Of a DNA stretch of 64,000 nucleotides, positions 9,456-18,865 are shown in pieces (the stretch's first letter is position 1; every line of letters begins with the position of its first letter). The notes beneath the pieces are model-generated. The model did no database searches. It was not told the origin of the DNA and saw only the letters and a list, made by a program, of their open reading frames with translations. The DNA comes from Bin55 sp963667455 (lineage in GTDB: Bacteria; Pseudomonadota; Gammaproteobacteria; Pseudomonadales; Azotimanducaceae), in the NCBI GenBank assembly GCA_963667455.2, contig CAXXFR010000005.1, positions 50,115 through 114,114 of the forward strand, in the 5' to 3' direction. The position numbers and the translations under genes are program-made.

Positions 9456-10868
9456 CTATACCTCGAAACCCACTCGATCGAACTTGATTTTCTCGAATGC
9501 CTGTGTCGCGATTTCGCTTGCCATTCCAACATAGGAAGAGGGAGTCAATTGCTCCAGCGACCGGCGAGAATCATCGGATAGCTGTAGTTTCGCAAGCATC
9601 TCGACGTAGCTTGTTTGGTCCAAGGTTCGACCTCGAACCAGTTCTCTCACTTTCTCGTAGGGATCACTGACTCCCTCGATACGCATTACGGTCTGTACTG
9701 CTTCCGTCAAGACTTCCCAGGCTTCGTTCAGGTCGCCTTCCAACCGGTCAGTATCGGGATCCAGCTTTCCGATTCCGCGCATTGCGCTGCGGTAGGCAAT
9801 CAATGAGTGTCCAAACGCCACTCCGAGATTTCGAAACGCCGTCGAGTCCGACAGGTCTCGTTGCCATCTCGAAACCGGTAGCTTCTCAGCGAGGTGAGAC
9901 AAGATCGAGTCAGCCACGCCAAGGTTTCCTTCCGCGTTTTCGAAATCGATGGGATTGACCTTATGGGGCATGGTTGAACTGCCGACCTCTCCGGATTTCT
10001 TTCGTTGTCGGAAGTAGCCAATGGATATGTAGGACCACATGTCGCGCACGAAGTCCAATGCGACAACATTGCAACCACGAACATGGTTCAGGATCCGTGC
10101 AACATAGTCATGAGGCTCGATTTGCGTGGTTGTCGGATTGTGTTCGAGTCCCAGTAGCTCGACAAACGTATTGCCCACTCTGGGCCAATCCACGTTCGGT
10201 TCAGCAACGACGTGGGCGTTGTAGTTGCCGACTGCTCCGTTCATCTTTCCTAGCAAGGGTTCGTTGATCAGCTTCAAGCTGCACTCGTGCAGTCGAGACG
10301 CAAACACGGCAAGTTCCTTTCCAACAGTTGTCGGCGAGGCTGTTTGCCCATGTGTTCGGGCCAGCATTGGAACCGCGACAAGTGGCTCGCCGAAGTTGAC
10401 GATGTCAAGAATCAATTCGTTCAGAGTCGGTAGAAGAATCTGCGAGCGCACTTCTTGAAGCATCAATCCGTACGCAAGATTGTTGATGTCTTCGGAGGTG
10501 CAGCCGAAGTGCACAGACTCAAGACGCGAACCCAGGCCAAGCTCGACCAGCTTTCCGCGCAGAAATCGTTCGACGGCCTTGACGTCGTGATTGGTCTCTT
10601 GCTCTATCTTCCGTACTGTACGTGCATCTTCAATGGAGAATTCTTTCCAAATCTGTCGGCAATTTTCGACAAGCTCTTGCCCCAAAGCGGGCTCGGAAGT
10701 AGCAATTCGCAACTGATCTAGATAGAGAAACCACTCGACTTCAACGCGCAATCGATACCTGATGAGTGCGAATTCACTTGCGTAGGGTGCAAGTTGCTCG
10801 GTGACTCGCCGATACCGACCATCCAGAGGGCTGACAGCGGTGAGAGGCTCGAACGGAAGCTGAGACAC
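9456..10868 (-). CDS. purB: Adenylosuccinate lyase
   Basis: A 470-residue member of the fumarase/aspartase superfamily that acts twice in purine synthesis, releasing fumarate from SAICAR and from adenylosuccinate. The signature is seen as GSSTMPHKVNPIDFENAEGN, and the N-terminal LTAVSPLDGRY is typical of proteobacterial PurB. The start chosen is GTG at 10868, two bases after the mnmA stop, because family proteins begin just before this segment. mnmA-purB on one strand matches the order in Pseudomonas-like genomes. Confidence 0.95.
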   Translation of the reverse strand: MSQLPFEPLTAVSPLDGRYRRVTEQLAPYASEFALIRYRLRVEVEWFLYLDQLRIATSEPALGQELVENCRQIWKEFSIEDARTVRKIEQETNHDVKAVERFLRGKLVELGLGSRLESVHFGCTSEDINNLAYGLMLQEVRSQILLPTLNELILDIVNFGEPLVAVPMLARTHGQTASPTTVGKELAVFASRLHECSLKLINEPLLGKMNGAVGNYNAHVVAEPNVDWPRVGNTFVELLGLEHNPTTTQIEPHDYVARILNHVRGCNVVALDFVRDMWSYISIGYFRQRKKSGEVGSSTMPHKVNPIDFENAEGNLGVADSILSHLAEKLPVSRWQRDLSDSTAFRNLGVAFGHSLIAYRSAMRGIGKLDPDTDRLEGDLNEAWEVLTEAVQTVMRIEGVSDPYEKVRELVRGRTLDQTSYVEMLAKLQLSDDSRRSLEQLTPSSYVGMASEIATQAFEKIKFDRVGFEV

Positions 10869-10870
10869 GT

Positions 10871-11944
10871 CTAGTTGTAGACCTGGTTGATGCGTGCGCC
10901 ACCCAAGCACAGATCGTCTTGGTAGAGCACGACAAACTGGCCCGGCGTGATGGCACGTTGCGGTTGGTCGAACTCTACACGCACATTGCCATCGCTACCG
11001 ACTCTAGCGCTACAGTCCGAAGGAGACTGTCGGTAGCGCACAGCGGCTTGGCAGCGGTCTGTGGCTTCGATGTTGTCGACCAGCGAATTGAATTCGACTG
11101 CGGAAAGTTCGGATCGAAGTAGCGCTTCTTGGTGTTGTGTCACAACCAGTTGATTGGTTTCTTGGTTCTTTGTCGCAACGTACCACGGAGATTCCAATGC
11201 GTCGTTGCGCCCGCCGATCTCCAATCCCTTTCGCTGTCCTAGGGTGTAGTACGACAATCCCATGTGCTGTCCGATGACTTTTCCTTTGGTGTCGACGATC
11301 TCGCCGGGATCGCGACTGATGTAACGTTCGAGCAATTCGGAGAACCGTCGTTCGCCTATGAAGCAGATGCCGGTGCTGTCTTTTTTGTCGTAGACATGGA
11401 GTCCGTTTGTGTGAGCGAGTTCTCTTACCTCGTTCTTGGCAAGGCGGCCAAGCGGAAACAGGCACTTGCCCAGTCGCTCGCGACGAACTCCACTGAGGAA
11501 ATAGGTCTGGTCCTTTCCAGAATCGTCGCTTCGAAACAACGAGCAGTCTCCATTGATTTTCTCGAGCCGGGCGTAGTGGCCGGTAGCCATGGTCTCGAAG
11601 CCAAGGTGATCCACGTAATCCAGAAACAGCCCAAATTTGATTTCCCGGTTGCACAACACGTCGGGGTTGGGAGTGTTGCCGGCTCGATATTCTCGAAGGA
11701 AATGCGAGAACACTCGATCCCAGTATTCAGCCGCGAAATTGATGTGCTCCAGTTCAATGCCCAACTTTTCAGCGATGCGCTGGGCGTCTTCGAAATCCTC
11801 AGCGGAGGTGCAGTACTCGGTACCGTCGTCTTCGTCCCAGTTCTTCATGAATATCCCAGTCACGGAATATCCTTCGCGCTGAAGCAAGAGAGCGGCGACT
11901 GCTGAATCGACTCCGCCGGACAGGGCTACGACGACCGAAGACAT
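10871..11944 (-). CDS. mnmA: tRNA 2-thiouridylase MnmA
   Basis: A 357-residue enzyme that thiolates U34 of Lys, Glu and Gln tRNAs, taking sulfur from the Tus relay. The PP-loop is SGGVDS at residues 9-14; the two catalytic cysteines sit in NPDVLCNREIKF and STGICFIGERRF. Full length for the family. It heads an mnmA-purB-GNAT operon on the minus strand and is divergent from moaC. Its partner proteins TusD, C, B and E are encoded at 30.0-31.3 kb in this same window. Confidence 0.96.
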   Translation of the reverse strand: MSSVVVALSGGVDSAVAALLLQREGYSVTGIFMKNWDEDDGTEYCTSAEDFEDAQRIAEKLGIELEHINFAAEYWDRVFSHFLREYRAGNTPNPDVLCNREIKFGLFLDYVDHLGFETMATGHYARLEKINGDCSLFRSDDSGKDQTYFLSGVRRERLGKCLFPLGRLAKNEVRELAHTNGLHVYDKKDSTGICFIGERRFSELLERYISRDPGEIVDTKGKVIGQHMGLSYYTLGQRKGLEIGGRNDALESPWYVATKNQETNQLVVTQHQEALLRSELSAVEFNSLVDNIEATDRCQAAVRYRQSPSDCSARVGSDGNVRVEFDQPQRAITPGQFVVLYQDDLCLGGARINQVYN

Positions 11945-12051
11945 GGGATGAGCGGAGAATTGGCAGGATGGGGGAGAGCTTTTATTGTATTCTCGCTAGC
12001 GTCAGGCCCTAGTGCTCAAGTCCGTACTCCTCCGAGTCCAGTCTCCTTGAA

Positions 12052-12531
12052 ATGTCGAAGTTAACTCATCTATCTGATGCGGGCGAGGCTCGCATGGTGG
12101 ACATAACGAACAAGCCAGTTTCCGCCCGCGAAGCTGTTGCTCGAGCTCGGATTGAGATGAAGTCCAGCACGTTGGACATGATTTTGTCGGCATCGATGCC
12201 GAAGGGCGACGTTCTCGCAGCCGCTCGCATCGCGGGCATTCAGGCGGCCAAACGCACCAGTGAACTCATTCCCCTGTGCCATCCACTTCCGTTGACGAAG
12301 GTTGAGCTGACCTTCGAACGCACCGACGACTCGGTGCTACGCGTCGAGGCACGATGCAAGGTAACCGGACAAACCGGAGTTGAAATGGAGGCCCTGACGG
12401 CCGTTTCGGTTGCCAGTCTCACAATCTACGACATGTGCAAGAGTGTGGAAAGAGGCATTGTTATCAAAGACATCCGCTTACTCTCGAAATCGGGCGGAAA
12501 GTCGGGAGATTGGGTCGTAGAAGACACCTAG
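12052..12531 (+). CDS. moaC: Cyclic pyranopterin monophosphate synthase
   Basis: A 159-residue MoaC that converts the MoaA product to cyclic pyranopterin monophosphate. Landmarks are ARMVDITNKP, KRTSELIPLCHPLPL and GVEMEALTAVSVASLTIYDM, all typical. It starts the tightly packed moaC-moaD-moaE operon (three and four bases between genes). No moaA or moaB is next to it. Confidence 0.96.
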   Translation: MSKLTHLSDAGEARMVDITNKPVSAREAVARARIEMKSSTLDMILSASMPKGDVLAAARIAGIQAAKRTSELIPLCHPLPLTKVELTFERTDDSVLRVEARCKVTGQTGVEMEALTAVSVASLTIYDMCKSVERGIVIKDIRLLSKSGGKSGDWVVEDT

Positions 12532-12534
12532 ACA

Positions 12535-12789
12535 ATGGAAGTCACGGTTCTATTCTTTGCCTCTCTCCGGGAGCAGCTCGGCACATCAACGCTATCTGTC
12601 CAACTATCGGAAGACAGCAATACCGACGACTTGCTGACTACGGTCATAGAGCAACTCGGCGACGAAGCTGACGCTATTCTTCGAGATGAGGGGGTCAAGA
12701 TGTCGGTGAATCAGGAAGTTAAGGACCAGGCCTGTCCATTGCAGACGGGCGATGAGATCGCGTTTTTCCCGCCAATAACGGGAGGCTAG
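12535..12789 (+). CDS. moaD: Molybdopterin synthase small subunit
   Basis: An 84-residue ubiquitin-like sulfur carrier ending in the required Gly-Gly (FFPPITGG). Its C-terminus is thiocarboxylated and gives sulfur to cyclic pyranopterin monophosphate within the MoaD2-MoaE2 complex. It lies three bases after moaC and four bases before moaE. Confidence 0.93.
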   Translation: MEVTVLFFASLREQLGTSTLSVQLSEDSNTDDLLTTVIEQLGDEADAILRDEGVKMSVNQEVKDQACPLQTGDEIAFFPPITGG

Positions 12790-12793
12790 AGCA

Positions 12794-13264
12794 TTGATCG
12801 ACATTCGCATTCAAGAAGAGGACTTCAACATTGAAGACGAATGGAACGCATGTCGAGAGCGTATGAGCGGACGTGGGGGTGCAATGGTGGCGTTCGCGGG
12901 ACTCGTGAGGGACTTCCATGCCGACGATGAGGTCCAGAGCTTGTATCTCGAGCACTATCCCGACATGACCGAAAAGAGCATCGAGGGAATTGTAAACAAA
13001 GCCATCGCTCGGTGGTCCCTCTTGGATGTCGTAGTGATCCACCGAATTGGTCAGTTGGATGCACGAGAACAGATCGTGCTCGTGTTGGTGGGATCGTCGC
13101 ATCGGCCTGATGCGTTCGCCGCTTGCGAGTGCATCATGGACTTTCTCAAGACCAAGGCCGCGTTTTGGAAAAAGGAAATTCGGAAAGATTCTGAGTCGTG
13201 GGTTAGGTCCACATCGGACGACTATCGACGTAGCAAACGTTGGATGAGCGAACAGCTGAAATAG
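12794..13264 (+). CDS. moaE: Molybdopterin synthase catalytic subunit
   Basis: A 156-residue MoaE. GGAMVAFAGLVRDF, YLEHYPDMTEKSI and the segment FLKTKAAFWKKE, which carries the catalytic lysines, match the family. TTG at 12794 is the start. With MoaD it inserts the dithiolene sulfurs of molybdopterin. A short perfect hairpin (TTCCGC-TGA-GCGGAA, 13267-13281) just past the stop could end the operon, though no T-run directly follows it. Confidence 0.94.
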   Translation: MIDIRIQEEDFNIEDEWNACRERMSGRGGAMVAFAGLVRDFHADDEVQSLYLEHYPDMTEKSIEGIVNKAIARWSLLDVVVIHRIGQLDAREQIVLVLVGSSHRPDAFAACECIMDFLKTKAAFWKKEIRKDSESWVRSTSDDYRRSKRWMSEQLK

Positions 13265-13301
13265 CGTTCCGCTGAGCGGAATCCACTACTCGTTTCTTCC
13301 T

Positions 13302-13307
13302 TATAAT
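13302..13307 (+). promoter_or_regulatory. Candidate -10 box for icd
   Basis: A perfect TATAAT lies 33 bases upstream of the icd start in an otherwise pyrimidine-rich spacer. No good -35 box is seen at 16-18 bases upstream, so this is tentative. Confidence 0.35.
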
Positions 13308-13339
13308 CCGCACCTCTCCAGCATGCATGGAAGCTATCC

Positions 13340-14596
13340 TTGAGCTATCAACATATCGAAGTTCCGACGGACGGACAATCAATTTCACGTGGGTCTGATG
13401 GCTCAATAACCACACCCAGCAATCCGATTATTCCCTTCATCGAGGGAGATGGCATTGGAGTGGACATTACCCCGGTAATGCGGTCGGTTGTGGACTCAGC
13501 TGTTGAACACGCCTATGGCGGCGAACGACGCATCGCGTGGATGGAGATCTACGCCGGAGAAAAGTCGTTGGAAATCTACGGTCCCGACGAGTGGTTGCCA
13601 CAAGAAACTTTGGATGCACTGACTGAATACAAGATCGGCATCAAGGGCCCCATGACCACGCCAGTCGGTGGTGGCATTCGTTCACTGAACGTCGCGCTAC
13701 GGCAAATGCTGGACCTCTACGTCTGTCAGCGGCCAGTTCGATGGTTTCAAGGTGTTCCGAGTCCAGTAGTCGCTCCACAAAAGACCGACATGGTTATTTT
13801 TCGAGAGAACACCGAGGACATTTACGCTGGGGTGGAGTGGGAAGCCGACAGCGAGGGAGCCAAGCGGGTTCTTGAATTCCTGCGGGAATCAATGGGAGTG
13901 CAAAAGATCCGTTTTCCGGATCACTGCGGAATCGGAATCAAACCGGTTTCCGTCGAAGGCACTGAGAGACTAGTCAGGAAGGCGTTGCAATACGCGATCA
14001 ACGAAGACAGGGACTCGGTGACGTTCGTTCACAAGGGCAACATCATGAAGTTCACGGAAGGTGCCTTCAAGGATTGGGGGTACGCTTTGGCGGCTCGGGA
14101 GTTTGGAGCAACTCCGCTTGATGGCGGGCCGTGGCACGAGCTGAAGAATCCCAACACAGGAAAGCAGATCATCATCAAGGATGTGATCGCAGATGCCATG
14201 TTGCAGCAGATTTTGACGCGTCCCGACGAGTACGACGTGATCGCCACCATGAATTTGAACGGCGACTACCTATCGGATGCGCTCGCAGCTCAGGTAGGCG
14301 GAATTGGCATCGCGCCCGGAGCCAACATCGGAGACGAGGTAGCCGTTTTTGAAGCTACTCACGGAACAGCTCCTAAGTACGCTGGACAGGACAAGGTCAA
14401 CCCTGGCTCTCTCATACTGTCGGCTGAAATGATGCTTCGCCATCTCGGATGGAAAGAAGCGGCCGATGCAGTGATCCGAGGCATGGAGGGTGCCATAGGC
14501 CAAGGCACTGTGACCTACGACTTTGAGCGATTAATGACCGGAGCGACCTTGCTCAAGTGCTCGGAGTTTGGCGAGGCCATGGTTGCAGCGATGTAG
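13340..14596 (+). CDS. icd: NADP-dependent isocitrate dehydrogenase
   Basis: A 418-residue homodimeric enzyme that oxidises isocitrate to 2-oxoglutarate. IRSLNVALRQ carries the serine that is phosphorylated by AceK in E. coli; FRENTEDIYAG and the coenzyme loop THGTAPKYAGQDKVNPGS match the NADP-specific bacterial type. The C-terminus TYDFERLMTGATLLKCSEFG is near-identical in style to the enteric enzyme. TTG at 13340 is the annotated start. It is followed 267 bases later by clpS, the order seen in Pseudomonas-like genomes. Confidence 0.96.
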   Translation: MSYQHIEVPTDGQSISRGSDGSITTPSNPIIPFIEGDGIGVDITPVMRSVVDSAVEHAYGGERRIAWMEIYAGEKSLEIYGPDEWLPQETLDALTEYKIGIKGPMTTPVGGGIRSLNVALRQMLDLYVCQRPVRWFQGVPSPVVAPQKTDMVIFRENTEDIYAGVEWEADSEGAKRVLEFLRESMGVQKIRFPDHCGIGIKPVSVEGTERLVRKALQYAINEDRDSVTFVHKGNIMKFTEGAFKDWGYALAAREFGATPLDGGPWHELKNPNTGKQIIIKDVIADAMLQQILTRPDEYDVIATMNLNGDYLSDALAAQVGGIGIAPGANIGDEVAVFEATHGTAPKYAGQDKVNPGSLILSAEMMLRHLGWKEAADAVIRGMEGAIGQGTVTYDFERLMTGATLLKCSEFGEAMVAAM

Positions 14597-14831
14597 AACG
14601 GTCGGGAGGAGATTCATTCCATTGAACTCCTTGTTGAATCGCCACGATGTCCTAGAGTTTCTTTGAGCGGGTTCCGGGTTGCTCAAGACTAGCCTGCACC
14701 AGTGAAATCAAAAGGAACATCGACTGGCTGAAAGTACGCCAGTTCGAATCTGACCCTTACCCATCGAAGTCGGATTTGTTAGTTGAAACTACTCGTACAG
14801 ACTCGTCCATTCAAGAGCAATTGTTGTAATC

Positions 14832-14840
14832 TGCTAAATT
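14832..14840 (+). promoter_or_regulatory. Candidate extended -10 for clpSA
   Basis: TGCTAAATT matches an extended -10 element (TGnTAnnnT) 24 bases before the clpS start. Between them AAGGAG (14853-14858) is a good ribosome binding site. The -35 is weak. Confidence 0.35.
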
Positions 14841-14863
14841 AAGGTACTTGCAAAAGGAGTTCG

Positions 14864-15241
14864 ATGCTAGACGGCTCACTGGGATTCAGGTTGATCTACA
14901 ACGACGACTACGGTGACGACGACGTTGGTGTGGAGCAAGACAACGACGTCGTTGTTATTCCCGAAAAGGAAGAAGTCAAAGTCAAACCTCCGCCCTTGTA
15001 TCGGGTGGTGATGTACAACGACGATTACACTCCCATGGAATTCGTGGTGCTCGTGCTCATGGAGTTTTTCGGCATGGATGTCGATAAAGCATGGAGAGTC
15101 ATGATGACTATTCACACAACCGGCCAAGCGGTCGTGGGCATCTACCCACGCGATATAGCGGAGACCAAGTGCGATTCGGTCAACAAGTTCGCGCAGAGCA
15201 TGAACTATCCGCTTCTGTCTTGCGTGGAAAAGACGGACTGA
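14864..15241 (+). CDS. clpS: ClpS adaptor with extended N-terminus
   Basis: A 125-residue adaptor that binds N-degron proteins and hands them to ClpAP. The core begins at about residue 42 with PPLYRVVMYNDDYTPMEFV; VLVLMEFFGMDVDKA and TGQAVVGIYPRDIAETK follow, covering the substrate pocket and the ClpA-binding face. The first 40 residues are a long, very acidic extension that carries a second copy of the YNDDY motif. It lies four bases before clpA. Confidence 0.93.
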   Translation: MLDGSLGFRLIYNDDYGDDDVGVEQDNDVVVIPEKEEVKVKPPPLYRVVMYNDDYTPMEFVVLVLMEFFGMDVDKAWRVMMTIHTTGQAVVGIYPRDIAETKCDSVNKFAQSMNYPLLSCVEKTD

Positions 15242-15245
15242 GACC

Positions 15246-17579
15246 ATGAGCATGTTTACTCCCGATCTTATGTTCACCGTGGATAAGGCAATGGCCGATG
15301 CTCGGGCGAACCGACACGAATTTGTAACGGTCGAGCACTTGCTGTTGGCATTGCTCGACAATGACGACGCTCGTGAGGTGCTGGAAAACGTCTCGGCAGA
15401 CATCGACGAGCTGCGTGAAGACGTGAAGGAATACCTCAAGAAGTTCATGCCGGTTATGCGACCTAGCCGCAAGCGAAACGTCGAACAATCTGGTGGTTTT
15501 CAGCGCGTCATTCAGCGCGCCGTCTTTCAGGTTCAAGGCACGCAGCCACGGAGCTCTCAGCAACCAAAGAGAGTCAATGCTCGTGATGTGCTCATCGCGA
15601 TGTTCACTGAAACGGAATCGCACGCCGTCTACTTGCTGAGCAAGCAAGACATCGCTCGAATTGACGTAGTCAACTACGTTGCACACGGCATCTCCAAGAA
15701 TGAAAAGGAAAGTGTCGGGGGTCCTCAAAAGGATGCAGAAGATCCAGATGCGGAGAAAGCCAAGCAAGTATCCGCTTTGGAAGCCTTTGCAACCAATCTC
15801 AACGAATCTGCAAAAGCCGGATTGATCGACCCACTGGTCGGACGTGGAGATGAAGTCCAACGTGTGCTTCAAATCTTGTGTCGTCGGCGCAAGAACAACC
15901 CGTTGCTGGTTGGCGAGTCTGGCGTGGGCAAAACTGCTATCGCTGAGGGACTGGCGAAGCGCATCGTTGACCAAGATGTTCCGGAAGTCATGCAGGAGTG
16001 CACGGTCTTTGCACTCGATCTCGGTTCATTACTGGCGGGTACGAAGTACCGCGGGGACTTTGAGAAGCGTTTCAAGATACTCCTCAAGGAGCTTCAGTCG
16101 AAAGAGGGAACGATTCTCTTCATCGATGAGATTCACATGATCATTGGTGCCGGTGCGGCCTCCGGAGGCGTAATGGACGCGTCCAACATGCTGAAGCCGC
16201 TGCTCGCATCGGGCGAGATTCGCTGCATGGGTTCCACCACCTATGCCGAGTATCGGGGTGTGTTCGACAAAGATCGCGCACTGTCGCGACGCTTTCAAAA
16301 GATCGACATTACCGAACCATCGGTCGAGGACACCTACAAGATCTTGAAGGGATTGAAGCAACGGTACGAAGATCACTACCAATTGCGCTATACCGATCCC
16401 GCATTACGTTCGGCCGCGGAGCTATCCAATCGCTACATTACGGACAGGTTCTTGCCTGACAAGGCGATTGATGTCATTGACGAAGCTGGTGCTGCACAGC
16501 AACTGGTTGCAGGAAAACGTAGAAAGAAGACTATCGGCGCACCGGATATCGAACAAATCGTCGCACGTATCGCACGAATTCCGTCCAATCAAGTAACGAT
16601 TTCGGACAAGGAAGCGTTACGCGACCTCGATGCGAAACTGAAAATGACGGTGTTCGGTCAGGAAGAGGCAATCGACCTGCTTGCGTCCTCGATTCGTCTG
16701 TCTCGTGCAGGATTGCAAACCGAACAGAAACCCATAGGATCGTTTCTCTTTGCAGGACCCACAGGGGTTGGCAAGACGGAAGTTTGCCGTCAGCTGGCGC
16801 TGATCATGGGAGTGCAGTTGCTGCGCTTCGATATGTCAGAGTACATGGAGCGACATACGGTTTCGCGACTGATTGGAGCACCTCCAGGCTACGTCGGCTT
16901 CGATCAGGGCGGTCAATTGACCGATGCAGTAACCAAGCACCCACATTCAGTCGTATTGCTCGACGAAGTGGAAAAGGCACACCCGGAAGTCTTCAATTTG
17001 CTGTTGCAAGTCATGGATCACGGGACACTGACCGACAACAACGGAAGAAAAGCTGACTTTCGCAATGTCGTCTTGGTCATGACCACCAACGCGGGAGCTC
17101 AGGAAGCGGCTCGAGCGTCCATTGGTTTTGAAGAACAAGACCATTCTTCCGATGCCATGGAAATGCTGAAAAAGATGTTCACACCAGAATTTCGAAATCG
17201 TTTGGACGCCATCATTCAGTTTTCTTCGCTTCCCTTGAAGATCATCAAGAACGTAGTCGACAAGTTCCTTACGGAATTGCAGGCGCAACTTGATGGAAAG
17301 AAAGTCGAAATGCGTGTTGATGAGAGTGCGAAAACCTGGATTGCAGTCGAGGGATACGACGAGAAGCTGGGTGCACGCCCGATGCAGCGTTTGATTCAGG
17401 AAAAGATCAAGCGACCTTTGGCCGAGAAGATTCTGTTCGGAGCATTAGCCGACGGTGGAATTGTCAGAGTTTCCTGCAATAAGAAAGGGGACGGGCTTAA
17501 ACTCAGTGCCAAGTCCCGAGACAAGTCGAAGGGGTCTGGTTCAGACGCAAAACCGGTCGAAGAAGAAGCGGTCGATTAG
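15246..17579 (+). CDS. clpA: ClpA unfoldase of ClpAP
   Basis: A 777-residue AAA+ protein with an N-domain (ClpS-binding, residues 1-150) and two ATPase modules: Walker A GESGVGKT near 220 and GPTGVGKTE near 505, Walker B FIDEIH and LLDEVEKAH. It unfolds substrates into the ClpP chamber. The C-terminal 25 residues are a Lys/Ser then Glu-rich tail (DAKPVEEEAVD at the end) beyond the usual end of the second D2 subdomain. The clpSA pair directly follows icd. Confidence 0.96.
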   Translation: MSMFTPDLMFTVDKAMADARANRHEFVTVEHLLLALLDNDDAREVLENVSADIDELREDVKEYLKKFMPVMRPSRKRNVEQSGGFQRVIQRAVFQVQGTQPRSSQQPKRVNARDVLIAMFTETESHAVYLLSKQDIARIDVVNYVAHGISKNEKESVGGPQKDAEDPDAEKAKQVSALEAFATNLNESAKAGLIDPLVGRGDEVQRVLQILCRRRKNNPLLVGESGVGKTAIAEGLAKRIVDQDVPEVMQECTVFALDLGSLLAGTKYRGDFEKRFKILLKELQSKEGTILFIDEIHMIIGAGAASGGVMDASNMLKPLLASGEIRCMGSTTYAEYRGVFDKDRALSRRFQKIDITEPSVEDTYKILKGLKQRYEDHYQLRYTDPALRSAAELSNRYITDRFLPDKAIDVIDEAGAAQQLVAGKRRKKTIGAPDIEQIVARIARIPSNQVTISDKEALRDLDAKLKMTVFGQEEAIDLLASSIRLSRAGLQTEQKPIGSFLFAGPTGVGKTEVCRQLALIMGVQLLRFDMSEYMERHTVSRLIGAPPGYVGFDQGGQLTDAVTKHPHSVVLLDEVEKAHPEVFNLLLQVMDHGTLTDNNGRKADFRNVVLVMTTNAGAQEAARASIGFEEQDHSSDAMEMLKKMFTPEFRNRLDAIIQFSSLPLKIIKNVVDKFLTELQAQLDGKKVEMRVDESAKTWIAVEGYDEKLGARPMQRLIQEKIKRPLAEKILFGALADGGIVRVSCNKKGDGLKLSAKSRDKSKGSGSDAKPVEEEAVD

Positions 17580-17674
17580 CTGTTCCAGCAGACGCTTCGA
17601 CTCGCGTGAAGTCTGCAGAGTTGATCCCTCGTTCACAGAGTCGCACCGATTGATCGCGTAAGGTAGAGATTGAA

Positions 17675-17881
17675 GTGGCTGACTTCGATAGCGACATTGC
17701 CTCGAGTTTGAAGTCGCTTATGGATGCGTTTGAGCTCGACAACCCGGATCTGGTTAGAGAGATTGATCTTATCGGGAAGGAGATCGACTGGTATGAATCA
17801 ATACTTGAGAGTCTGAATCTACCGGTGATTACTGGCAAATCGAGCACGCCGACTAGATTGGCACCGTCAGAGTTCCAATAG
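17675..17881 (+). CDS. Small acidic protein after clpA
   Basis: A 68-residue frame with GTG start at 17675 and AGGTAGAG (17661-17668) as a possible ribosome binding site. It is rich in Asp, Glu and Leu with a helical look (SLKSLMDAFELDNPDLVREI). No family is recognised. Its last 15 bases overlap the end of the convergent Gp37/Gp68-type gene. It may be co-transcribed with clpSA, 95 bases upstream. Confidence 0.45.
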   Translation: MADFDSDIASSLKSLMDAFELDNPDLVREIDLIGKEIDWYESILESLNLPVITGKSSTPTRLAPSEFQ

Positions 17882-18628
17882 ATCCAAAAGATCTGACTTG
17901 CTGGTGGGCAACGGCGGCATTGCATTGTGCTCCATGCCATCCAATTCGCGTCCCCGGGCCTTGGGAGTTCGTCCGCCCCACTGCTTAAAGAAGAACGGCA
18001 CACCGGTTTGAGCACAGAGATCCCGTATGTCTCGAACCCACTCGCCTCGCATAGGTCTCGCTTGCGGACCGCTCTCTCCTCCGACAATTACCCAGGAAAT
18101 CCCATTTAGGTCGATGTCAGCAACGGGACCCAGTAGCGGCTCAATGGAGAGGAAGCGAATAGCGGCTGGAGTCATGCGTAACTGTTCGACTCTCGAAATC
18201 GCAGAACTATCTTCAACCGACACTCCGCACCAAATGTGATCCGGAGCAGAACTGTCGGAGTACCTGTCCTGCAGATAGGCTCTCATGAGTGAGCTTCGTT
18301 TCGTCAGAACCTGATAGATGTGTCGATCGACAGTTTCCATGGTGTCGAACACTCTATCTATGAAGCTAGTGTCAATGTTCTTGTGGAACAGATCGCTCAT
18401 GGAGTTGACGAAAATCATTCGGGGTTTGCGCCAGCGAGCAGGTTGATCGAGCCGCGACGGCCACAGGCGCAAGTCGAATCCTTGCTCGTAGGGGTGCCCG
18501 GGAATACCACGCCATCGTTCGGCTATTCGCTCCGCATAGCAGTGATCACATCCACGAGTGATTTTTGTGCAACCAGTCACCGGGTTCCAGGTTGCGTCAG
18601 TCCATTCGATTGCTGATGAAGTACTCAC
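17867..18628 (-). CDS. Phage Gp37/Gp68-family (DUF5131) radical-SAM-like protein
   Basis: A 253-residue protein. The N-terminus WTDATWNPVTGCTKITRGCD followed by HCYAE contains the three-cysteine cluster C-x6-C-x2-C typical of this family and is suggestive of a radical-SAM-type iron-sulfur site. RMIFVNSMSDLFHKNI, VLTKRSSLM, HIWCGVSVED, IEPLLGP, WVIVGGESG and FFFKQWGG are all family landmarks. Members occur in phages and in bacterial chromosomes; their reaction is not established. GTG at 18628. There are no other phage genes around, so this is an isolated chromosomal copy inserted between clpA and infA. Confidence 0.88.
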   Translation of the reverse strand: MSTSSAIEWTDATWNPVTGCTKITRGCDHCYAERIAERWRGIPGHPYEQGFDLRLWPSRLDQPARWRKPRMIFVNSMSDLFHKNIDTSFIDRVFDTMETVDRHIYQVLTKRSSLMRAYLQDRYSDSSAPDHIWCGVSVEDSSAISRVEQLRMTPAAIRFLSIEPLLGPVADIDLNGISWVIVGGESGPQARPMRGEWVRDIRDLCAQTGVPFFFKQWGGRTPKARGRELDGMEHNAMPPLPTSKSDLLDLLEL

Positions 18629-18865
18629 GGATCAATTGCCTAGTTGGTGGACACAATCTGGTGTCCCATTTGTTCAACGGACTAGAAAAAGTAGTTCGAG
18701 CTTTCCGCTAGAGAAGGTTGTTCGTTTGCGCGGTTACTGCGAGTGTGGGCAATGTTCGCCTCTCTACATGCTACGTTATTCCAATTGGTTGGAACGCTAC
18801 GGCATCAGAATCAAGAAATCGACGTGGATTAGTTCTGTCGCAGAGAGATACGACGAATCAGACGA

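Noticed and set aside
11264..11905. 213-codon frame antisense to mnmA
   Set aside because: Shadow of mnmA, which has all catalytic motifs.
15180..15974. 264-codon frame antisense to clpS/clpA
   Set aside because: Mirror of a well-supported gene; no family resemblance.
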